DNA from: Methylocapsa sp.
Lineage (GTDB): Bacteria; Pseudomonadota; Alphaproteobacteria; Rhizobiales; Beijerinckiaceae
Length of the DNA: 6,016 nt
Assembly: GCA_003162995.1 (NCBI GenBank)
Contig: PLUZ01000200.1
Span: 1-6,016 of the forward strand
Direction: 5' to 3'
Numbering within the stretch: position 1 is the first letter of the stretch; the number at the start of each line of letters is the position of its first letter. A program made the translations under genes and the position numbers. The notes below the pieces were generated by a model that ran no database searches, was not told where the DNA came from, and was given only the letters and a program-made list of their open reading frames with translations. This document shows, one piece after another, positions 1-5,568 of this stretch.

Positions 1-783
1 TGGATGGACCGCGCCAATGAGGCACAGGCGACCCAGCCGCATTGGATGACCCCGATCACGACCGTCACCCCGCGCCTTGAGCAAGAGTTCAGATATGATC
101 AATATCAAGAATTCCTGCAAAATGGCTCGGAGATTAACAATTATTTCGCCGGCAAAGGCCTCGAACTCATTCCGACGGTCAGCAATGAAATCCTGATCAA
201 TGTGCCGCCCGACCAAGCACGGCTCTCGGAGGGAAGCAAGGTCACACCCGCAACCGGTTTTGGCGATGGGAACTTCGTTACCATCAAACAGCGGATTCTC
301 AGCGCCAATGAAGAAAATGGAAACTATATTCTGAGCGCTTTTCTGGGAGCTCAGGCGCCGACCGGTATTACCGCCTTCACCAACAGGCCAGCTTGGATTG
401 TCACTCCAACGCTCGCCGGCGGCTGGGGCATAGGGGATTTCGATGTGCAGGGAACGATTGGCTATACGCTCCCCACCGACGAGCGGAACCACATCGGCAA
501 TACACTCCTGACCAGCGTGACCGCCCAATTTCATTTTCTGGAATATTTCTGGCCGGAATTTGGCTTCAACGACACACAATGGACGAGCGGCACGCGCGCC
601 GGCAGGAACCAGCTCCTTGCGAGCGTGGGTATTATGTTTGGCCGTTTTCAGATCCAAGATCGGGTAAAGTTCAACTTCGGCATCGCTTATCAAGACGCGG
701 TCGTGCCCGATCATGCCATAACCAGTCCCCTGACACCGCTTTATAATCATGCGTGGATTCTCAGTGCGCGCATGACCTTCTGA
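1..783 (+). CDS. Outer-membrane beta-barrel protein, porin/transporter-like (5' end outside window)
   Basis: The reading frame is open from the first base, and the ATG at 4 is preceded by only three bases, so I treat the gene as truncated at its 5' end. No signal peptide is visible; it is presumably upstream. Counting from that ATG, the 259 residues look like an outer-membrane barrel. Alternating polar/hydrophobic strands rich in aromatic residues and glycine lie at about 91-120, 130-157, 166-190, 202-230 and 249-259, and turns are rich in Gly, Asn, Asp and Pro. The protein ends in SARMTF; a C-terminal Phe at the end of an amphipathic strand is the usual signal for outer-membrane barrel assembly. 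It resembles the loosely defined putative porin / 'MetA-pathway of phenol degradation' type barrels, but I cannot name a substrate. Composition is less GC-rich than the genes at the right end. It converges on the DUF4239 gene and is probably unrelated to the hopanoid operon. Confidence 0.72.
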   Translation, partial: WMDRANEAQATQPHWMTPITTVTPRLEQEFRYDQYQEFLQNGSEINNYFAGKGLELIPTVSNEILINVPPDQARLSEGSKVTPATGFGDGNFVTIKQRILSANEENGNYILSAFLGAQAPTGITAFTNRPAWIVTPTLAGGWGIGDFDVQGTIGYTLPTDERNHIGNTLLTSVTAQFHFLEYFWPEFGFNDTQWTSGTRAGRNQLLASVGIMFGRFQIQDRVKFNFGIAYQDAVVPDHAITSPLTPLYNHAWILSARMTF

Positions 784-798
784 CCGGAATTTGCCGTG

Positions 799-829
799 GC
801 AAGTGGCAGAGCTTTACTTTGCCACTTGC
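799..829. terminator. Hairpin between convergent genes, probable bidirectional terminator
   Basis: A perfect 10-bp inverted repeat (GCAAGTGGCA at 799-808, TGCCACTTGC at 820-829) can be extended inward by G-U, A-U and G-C pairs, leaving a 5-nt loop at 812-816. It starts 16 bases after the stop of the barrel gene and lies 25 bases past the stop of the minus-strand DUF4239 gene, which is where a shared terminator would sit. Neither side has a clean U-tract directly after the stem, so intrinsic termination may be weak or the hairpin may serve as a 3'-end stabiliser. Confidence 0.55.
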
Positions 830-853
830 TCAAAACCCCGCGATCCCAACGTT

Positions 854-1639
854 TTAACCGTTTGGAATTATTTTGAGCAGTGCTGCGATCGGTTCCGGCG
901 AGATGGCGAGCGCCGAGCTGAAAGGGAATTCATGTGAGGCGATCAAGCCGAGCACGACGACGACACCCGTAGTGAATATCACCATTGCCGCGATATGCGG
1001 GCGCGCCCGTCCAAGATGCACGATGGCGACGCTGACCTGTCCCACCAGCGCAATCAGCAAGACGCTCATCCATTTGAAGCTTTCCGAATAGTCTGCGCTG
1101 AGGAGGAGCCGCTCGTAGCGCGCGTCGCGAATTTTCAAAGCCGTGTCTAGCATCACGCGCGTGATCGCCGGGCTGCTCTTTGGCTCAGCTTCTAAGTTCG
1201 CGACGGCCTCGAGCATTTGATCTTGCGCGCTTTCCGCTTCCGGAGCGGCTTCACCACGCGCCATGGCGGGCCATTCTTTTTCGACGACGGTGGACACATA
1301 GGTACGAATGGTGTGGTCGATCGGAAGCGCCGGCAGGCCAGAGGTATATAGCAAATCATAAAGGGAAGTGAGGTTCGCGGCCTCGCTTCGGACGGCGGCC
1401 GCGGCGCGGCGGCTGCGATCCCAGACGTCATTTGCAAGAAAGCCCACGAGGATCCCGAAGATCACGACCATCCCAGCGAAATAAGGCGGCACGACACCTA
1501 CGAAACTTTGGACCCATGCGCCTGTCAGGCGGCCGAACGATAAATAAATCAAGATGATCGCAGAGGCGCTGTAGAAACCGGCCAAGCACAGCCAAAGGGC
1601 GGGGAGCGGCAGCGACAGCCATGTATCAATCAAGTTCAT
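854..1639 (-). CDS. DUF4239 (bestrophin-like) four-helix membrane protein
   Basis: This is an integral inner-membrane protein of 261 residues with no assigned function. Hydrophobic segments at about 12-34, 51-69, 188-208 and 215-235 form two helical hairpins. Between them is a soluble, mostly helical central region (about 72-187) with an acidic stretch at 130-152. The segment GFLANDVWDRSRRAA (66-80), followed by an EAANLTSLYDLLY stretch, is typical of the DUF4239 family. So is the C-terminal HEFPF (236-240), followed by a short amphipathic tail. The length is normal for the family. The ATG at 1639 is 12 nt from the stop of the upstream ABC gene on the same strand, so the two are probably cotranscribed. 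Ribosome-binding signal is modest (GGGCAGGA just before the start), which fits translational coupling. The family has been likened to bestrophin channels, but no pore residues can be assigned here. Confidence 0.8.
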   Translation of the reverse strand: MNLIDTWLSLPLPALWLCLAGFYSASAIILIYLSFGRLTGAWVQSFVGVVPPYFAGMVVIFGILVGFLANDVWDRSRRAAAAVRSEAANLTSLYDLLYTSGLPALPIDHTIRTYVSTVVEKEWPAMARGEAAPEAESAQDQMLEAVANLEAEPKSSPAITRVMLDTALKIRDARYERLLLSADYSESFKWMSVLLIALVGQVSVAIVHLGRARPHIAAMVIFTTGVVVVLGLIASHEFPFSSALAISPEPIAALLKIIPNG

Positions 1640-1651
1640 GTCCTGCCCGTC

Positions 1652-3484
1652 TCACTCCGCGGCGGCTGTCGCACCGCTGTTGAGAGCCTCCGCCCCGGTT
1701 TCGAATTGCAGCTTGGCGAGGCGTGCGTAAAGGCCATCCTTGGCGACAAGCGTCTTGTGCGTGCCTTCCTCGATCAAGCGGCCATTGTCGAGAACGAGAA
1801 TCCGGTCGGCTTCGAGGACCGTTGCGAGGCGATGCGCGATCACAAGGGTTGTGCGTTCCGACATCACTCTTGCGAGGGCTTCCTGAACCACGGCCTCGTT
1901 TTCGGAATCGAGCGCGGATGTCGCTTCGTCAAGAAGCAGAACGGGAGCCTCCTGCAAAATCGCCCGCGCGATGGCAATCCGCTGCCGCTGCCCGCCTGAC
2001 AATGTCACCCCGCGCTCGCCAGCGAGCGTCGCGTAGCCCTGCGGCAAGGCGCGGATGAAATCATCGGCGGCGGCCCGCTTTGCCGCGTGGCGCACGGCGT
2101 CATCGCTCGCCTCTGGGTGGCCATAGCGGATATTGTCGGCGATCGAGGCGGCGAAGATCACCGGGTCTTGCGGAACACTCTTGATCCGCCGACGCAACTC
2201 GGCCGGATCGACGGTCTTGATGTCGATATCATCAAGCAGGATTCGGCCAGAGGAGGCATCGTAGAAACGCGAGAGAAGCTGGAACAAAGTGGTCTTGCCG
2301 GCTCCGGACGGCCCGACGATGGCAACCATTTCTCCAGGCGCTATCTTGAAGGAGAGGCCGTGCAAGGCGGAGTCTTGCGGCCGTGTCGGATAAGCGAAGG
2401 TGACATTCTCGAAGGTGATTTCGCCCCGGCTGGGCACGGGCAGCACAGCGGCATTGACCGGCGCGACAATCTTTGGCCGCACGGCAAGAATTTCGGCGAT
2501 CCGGCCAGCGGCTCCGCCGGCGGCGGCGATTTCGCCCCAGACTTGGCTCAATTCGCTCAAGGCGCCCGCCGCTAAAATGGCGTAGAGCACGAATTGCGAC
2601 AAAAGCCCGCCCGTCATGCGGCCTGCGAGAACGTCTTGCGCGCCAAACCAAAGCACGCCCACGATGCTGGCAAAGACGAGGAATATGACGGTGATCGTGA
2701 GGATCGCGCGAGAACGTGCAGCGTTGCGCGCGGCGGCATAGGCTTCCTCCACGGCGGCGCCAAAGCGGCGGCCAGCGGCGGGCTCGGCGCCAAAGGCCTG
2801 CATGACGCGGATGGCCGCGAGACTTTCCGCGGCATAGGCGCTGGCCTCCGCGAGTGTATCCTGTGCCGTTCGGGACCGCTTGCGCACCAGGCGGCCGGAG
2901 GCGACAAGCGGCAGCACGATAATCGGAATGGCAAGGAGCACCGCGGCGGACAGCATGGGGCTCGTATAGACCATCAAGGCGATGGCGCCGACGAACAGGA
3001 AGAAATTGCGCAAGGTGACCGCCGCCGTGGCGCCGAAGGCAGCCTTCATTTGCGTCGTATCGGCGGTGAGCCTCGAGAGGAGTTCCCCGGTTCGCGCGCT
3101 GTCGAAAAACTCAGCGTCAAGCGAGCAAAGATGCCGGAAGACATCGGTTCTGAGGTCGGCCACGACTCGTTCGCCGAGAGTCGTGACAAAATAAAATCGC
3201 GCTCCCGAAGCCAGCGCGAGAACCCCGGCGACCGCGATGAGGGCAAAAAAATACGTGTTGATCAAGCCCGCGCTTTCAGCCGAAAAGCCGAAATCGATCA
3301 TGCGCCGGATCGCCAGCGGCACCGCCAAGGTTGCCGCCGCCGCTACCGTCACCGCGAACAGCGACGCAGCAATGCGCGGCTTGTAGCGCAAAAGATAGGG
3401 CGTGAGCTGCAAAAGCGCGCGCGGGGAGGGTTTCTTCTCGGCTCCGGCGGAGTTCGCCGCGGGGGATGTGCTATCGTTCTTCAT
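1652..3484 (-). CDS. MsbA-type ABC exporter half-transporter (fused permease and ATPase)
   Basis: A complete 610-residue type IV ABC exporter, expected to act as a homodimer in the inner membrane and to use ATP to flip or export a lipid or amphiphile. The N-terminal domain has six hydrophobic segments at about 38-58, 76-100, 155-173, 176-196, 260-282 and 293-313. The ATPase domain (about 354-595) is intact: A-loop Tyr365, Walker A GPSGAGKTT (391-399), Q-loop Gln439, signature LSGGQ (495-499), Walker B VLLLDE with Glu520, D-loop SALD (523-526) and switch His551. It resembles the alphaproteobacterial MsbA-related family rather than enterobacterial MsbA itself, so I give no symbol. The substrate cannot be read from the sequence. 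The ATG at 3484 begins a lysine/serine-rich cytoplasmic tail but has no nearby Shine-Dalgarno. The gene is divergent from hpnA and heads a unit with the DUF4239 gene. A role in envelope lipid or hopanoid transport is only a positional inference. Confidence 0.93.
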   Translation of the reverse strand: MKNDSTSPAANSAGAEKKPSPRALLQLTPYLLRYKPRIAASLFAVTVAAAATLAVPLAIRRMIDFGFSAESAGLINTYFFALIAVAGVLALASGARFYFVTTLGERVVADLRTDVFRHLCSLDAEFFDSARTGELLSRLTADTTQMKAAFGATAAVTLRNFFLFVGAIALMVYTSPMLSAAVLLAIPIIVLPLVASGRLVRKRSRTAQDTLAEASAYAAESLAAIRVMQAFGAEPAAGRRFGAAVEEAYAAARNAARSRAILTITVIFLVFASIVGVLWFGAQDVLAGRMTGGLLSQFVLYAILAAGALSELSQVWGEIAAAGGAAGRIAEILAVRPKIVAPVNAAVLPVPSRGEITFENVTFAYPTRPQDSALHGLSFKIAPGEMVAIVGPSGAGKTTLFQLLSRFYDASSGRILLDDIDIKTVDPAELRRRIKSVPQDPVIFAASIADNIRYGHPEASDDAVRHAAKRAAADDFIRALPQGYATLAGERGVTLSGGQRQRIAIARAILQEAPVLLLDEATSALDSENEAVVQEALARVMSERTTLVIAHRLATVLEADRILVLDNGRLIEEGTHKTLVAKDGLYARLAKLQFETGAEALNSGATAAAE

Positions 3485-3586
3485 GGTGCGACTATAGCAA
3501 GATCTTTGGCTAGGGAATGCGAAATTTTCTTCCTCCTTGGCGTTTGCGTCCCCTTCATAGCGATGAGGCAGGCCAAGGGAAATCTG

Positions 3587-3603
3587 AATTATTCGTAATA
3601 ATT
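3587..3603. promoter_or_regulatory. Perfect AT-rich dyad, candidate operator
   Basis: AATTATT at 3587-3593 and its exact reverse complement AATAATT at 3597-3603 flank a CGT centre, giving a 7-3-7 palindrome in a GC-rich genome. It lies between the two divergent transcription units. It overlaps by two bases a minus-strand TACAAT hexamer (3602-3607) and sits just upstream of the putative hpnA -35. This is the geometry of a repressor/activator site acting on both genes. No regulator is encoded in the window and I recognise no specific regulon motif. Confidence 0.35.
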
Positions 3604-3607
3604 GTAC
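3602..3607 (-). promoter_or_regulatory. Possible -10 hexamer for the ABC/DUF4239 unit
   Basis: On the minus strand these bases read TACAAT, five of six matches to the sigma-70 -10 consensus, about 118 bases upstream of the ABC start codon. No good -35 is seen 16-18 bases further upstream, so the call rests on one hexamer. A second candidate, TATAGT (3491-3496), lies so close to the ATG that its transcript would be leaderless. Confidence 0.25.
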
Positions 3608-3610
3608 GGA

Positions 3611-3639
3611 TTGATGAAACCTCGATATTAAGGGATATT
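3611..3639 (+). promoter_or_regulatory. Possible sigma-70-like promoter for hpnA
   Basis: TTGATG (3611-3616) and GATATT (3634-3639) are spaced by 17 bases and each matches four of six consensus positions. Transcription from here would give a leader of roughly 50 bases before the hpnA GTG. The -10 lies inside a small GGGA-TAT-TCCC symmetry (3632-3642). I saw no GGAAC/CGTT pair with the spacing of an EcfG-type general stress promoter. Weak prediction from pattern only. Confidence 0.3.
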
Positions 3640-3680
3640 CCCGGCCCGCCGAAGCAGATACAGGTTGCGACGATTTTAGC

Positions 3681-3686
3681 GGAGGT
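3681..3686 (+). promoter_or_regulatory. Shine-Dalgarno for hpnA (decides the GTG start)
   Basis: GGAGGT is a near-perfect anti-16S match, with 8 bases between it and the GTG at 3695. The encoded protein then begins MAADKVLVTGASG, placing the dinucleotide-binding motif at the usual distance from the N-terminus. This supports the non-ATG start. Confidence 0.8.
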
Positions 3687-3694
3687 CAGGCGGA

Positions 3695-4693
3695 GTGGCG
3701 GCGGACAAGGTTCTGGTCACGGGAGCTTCGGGCTTCGTTGGGTCCGCCGTGGCGCGTGCGCTGATCGGGTCTGGCTATCATGTCCGCGCTTTGTTGCGGA
3801 AAACCAGCAAGCGGGTCAATCTCGCGGGCCTCGATGTCGAGATTGTTGAAGGCGACATGCGCGACGCGGCCGCGGTCGCGCGGGCGATTGCCGGCACCCG
3901 TTTTTTGTTCCATGTCGCCGCCGATTACCGGCTCTGGGCCCGCAAGCGGGAAGAGATTTTGGTGAACAACCGGGAGGGGACACGGCTTCTCATGCAAGCG
4001 GCGCTCGCGGCAGGGGTGGAGCGCGTCGTCTATACAAGCAGTGTGGCGACCCTCGCTTGTGCGGCGAATGGCGGGTCGGCCGACGAGACGATGCGGCTGA
4101 GTGAATCCTGTGCGATCGGGGCCTATAAGCAAAGCAAGGTTGCCGCCGAGCGGGTCGTCGAAACATTGATCGGCCGCGAGAATTTGCCGGCCATCATCGT
4201 GCATCCGACGGCGCCGATTGGGCCGCGCGACCAGAAACCGACGCCGACAGGCCGGGTCATCATCGAGGCGGCATCCGGCCGCATTCCGGGGTTCGTCGAC
4301 ACCGGCCTCAATCTCGTGCATGTCGACGATGTCGCAAGCGGGCATCTCGCCGCCTTGCGGTTTGGCAAACCCGGCGATCATTATATTCTCGGTGGCCAAA
4401 ATGTGTTGCTCGCGGAGTTTCTTGGCCAAATCGCGGTCATGTGCGGGCGGCGGCCGCCCAAAATCCGCCTACCGCGCCGGTTACTCTATCCCTGTGCCGT
4501 CGCGGCGGAGGTCATGGCGCATGTGACGCGGCGGGAGCCGTTCCTAACCATCGATGGACTGCGCATGTCGAAGCACCGGATGTTCTTCAGTTCCGCGAAA
4601 GCCGAACGCGACCTCGGCTACAAGGCGAGACCCTATCCCGAAGCGCTCAAGGAGGCTTTGGCGTGGTTTCGCGACAATGGGCAATTGCGATGA
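3695..4693 (+). CDS. hpnA: HpnA, hopanoid-associated NAD-dependent epimerase/dehydratase family protein
   Basis: A complete 332-residue extended short-chain dehydrogenase/reductase. The N-terminal beta-strand is followed by the NAD(P)-binding motif TGASGFVG (9-16). An acidic GDMRD (53-57) comes next, then FHVAADY (72-78), YTSS (113-116, supplying the catalytic Ser/Thr) and the catalytic YKQSK with Tyr144 and Lys148. HPTAPIGPRDQKPTP (170-184) and NLVHVDD (206-212) are characteristic of the hopanoid-associated sugar epimerase group. Length is normal. The family is found in hopanoid clusters and is thought to act on a sugar or side-chain intermediate; its exact reaction is not settled, so substrate is open. 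It starts at GTG with a strong Shine-Dalgarno. Its stop overlaps the ATG of hpnC in ATGA (4690-4693), and with hpnC and hpnD in the same operon the assignment is firm. The hpnB glycosyltransferase gene that follows hpnA in some clusters is absent here. Confidence 0.9.
   Translation: MAADKVLVTGASGFVGSAVARALIGSGYHVRALLRKTSKRVNLAGLDVEIVEGDMRDAAAVARAIAGTRFLFHVAADYRLWARKREEILVNNREGTRLLMQAALAAGVERVVYTSSVATLACAANGGSADETMRLSESCAIGAYKQSKVAAERVVETLIGRENLPAIIVHPTAPIGPRDQKPTPTGRVIIEAASGRIPGFVDTGLNLVHVDDVASGHLAALRFGKPGDHYILGGQNVLLAEFLGQIAVMCGRRPPKIRLPRRLLYPCAVAAEVMAHVTRREPFLTIDGLRMSKHRMFFSSAKAERDLGYKARPYPEALKEALAWFRDNGQLR
4651..4655 (+). promoter_or_regulatory. Internal Shine-Dalgarno that could set an earlier hpnC start
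   Basis: GGAGG inside the 3' end of hpnA is followed after 7 bases by GTG at 4663, which is in frame with hpnC and would add nine residues (start MVSRQWAIAM). The ATG at 4690 has no comparable ribosome-binding site. The GGAGG could equally promote re-initiation at the ATGA overlap, although 34 bases is too far for normal direct use. GGAGG also simply encodes part of a Lys-Glu-Ala stretch of HpnA, so chance is possible. Confidence 0.35.
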
Positions 4694-5568
4694 CGCAGGA
4701 CTTGCCGCTTGAGCCTTCGAAGACGCACCGGGGCGAGAACTTTCCCGTTGCCTCCTTGCTTATTGCGCCAAAACATCGCTCCGTGATCCTTGCCTATTAC
4801 CGTTTTGCCCGTGGCGCTGACGATGTCGCCGACAGTCCTTCGCTTGCGCCGGATGCCAAGCTTGCCTTGCTCGATCTGTTCGAGGCGACGCTGACCGGGG
4901 GGAGCGACAGAATCGAAGCCGCGCTGCCGCTTCGCGACGCTTTGGCCGCACGAAAACTTGAGCCCCGGCACGCGCTCGATCTGCTGCGCGCCTTCCGCAT
5001 GGACGCGGTCAACCAGCGCTACGCGAACTGGTCCGAACTGATGGGCTATTGCGCCTATTCGGCGGCGCCAGTCGGGCGCTTTGTACTCGACGTGCATGGC
5101 GAAAGCGAATCCACCTGGCCCGCCTCGGACGCGCTTTGCACGGCGCTCCAAATTATCAATCATCTGCAAGACTGCGGCGCCGATTATCGCACTCTCGATC
5201 GCATTTATGTTCCGCAAGATGCGCTTGCCGCGCAAGGCCTAGGGCCGGACGCGCTCGGCGCCTCGAAAGCCTCACCGGCGCTGAGCGCGGTTTTGAAAAC
5301 GCTGGCCCAGCAGAACGCGGCGCTTGTCGCGTTGGGCGGCCGTCTTCCGGCCGAGGTCCGCGATTTCCGCCTATGCCTGGAAACCGCCGTGATCGGGCGC
5401 CTCGCCCGCAGGCTCAATTCCCTGCTGCTCACACGCGATCCATTGAGCGAAAGGGTTCATTTGGGCAAGCCTGTCGCTCTCGCCTGGTCAGGCATCGGGA
5501 TTGCCGATGGACTGCTGGCATTTTTCCGGCCGCGGCAAGTCGCGGCGGCCCCGGTCGGTGGCGAATGA
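4690..5568 (+). CDS. hpnC: HpnC, hydroxysqualene synthase (squalene/phytoene synthase family)
   Basis: A 292-residue all-alpha trans-isoprenyl-diphosphate synthase. In the characterised HpnCDE route it converts presqualene diphosphate to hydroxysqualene. KTHRGENFPVAS (11-22) is the N-terminal hallmark of HpnC. The first Asp-rich motif is DDVAD (44-48), preceded by YYRFARGA. CAYSAAPVGRFVLDV (121-135) is the conserved substrate-pocket helix. The second Asp-rich motif is DCGAD (161-165) within INHLQDCGADY, followed by DRIYVPQD (170-177). Both Mg-diphosphate-binding motifs are intact and the length is usual. I take the ATG in the ATGA overlap with hpnA; an in-frame GTG at 4663 with a GGAGG upstream is a real alternative. 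The far longer frame upstream of that is only overlap with hpnA. The gene ends in another ATGA overlap with hpnD. Confidence 0.92.
   Translation: MTQDLPLEPSKTHRGENFPVASLLIAPKHRSVILAYYRFARGADDVADSPSLAPDAKLALLDLFEATLTGGSDRIEAALPLRDALAARKLEPRHALDLLRAFRMDAVNQRYANWSELMGYCAYSAAPVGRFVLDVHGESESTWPASDALCTALQIINHLQDCGADYRTLDRIYVPQDALAAQGLGPDALGASKASPALSAVLKTLAQQNAALVALGGRLPAEVRDFRLCLETAVIGRLARRLNSLLLTRDPLSERVHLGKPVALAWSGIGIADGLLAFFRPRQVAAAPVGGE

Noticed and set aside
2594..3598. Plus-strand open frame of 334 codons opposite the ABC transporter
   Set aside because: It lies entirely antisense to a gene with all ABC motifs intact, its protein is a low-complexity Arg/Gly/Glu-rich sequence with no recognisable fold, and such frames are common opposite GC-rich genes.
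3576..3600. Possible EcfG (general stress sigma) promoter upstream of hpnA
   Set aside because: A GGAAA and a CGT are present, but the spacing is about 11 bases instead of the 16-17 expected and neither element matches fully.
3686..4429. Minus-strand open frame of 247 codons opposite hpnA
   Set aside because: The translation is Arg/Pro/Asp-rich with no domain, and the opposite strand encodes an intact HpnA with catalytic residues and a strong ribosome-binding site.
4441..4662. Upstream extension of the hpnC frame to a GTG at 4441
   Set aside because: It overlaps the hpnA coding region almost throughout, and the extra residues do not resemble HpnC. The family hallmark KTHRGENFPVAS begins ten residues after the ATG at 4690.
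4633..5235. Minus-strand open frame of 200 codons opposite hpnC
   Set aside because: Basic, low-complexity translation with no motif, antisense to a well-supported synthase gene.
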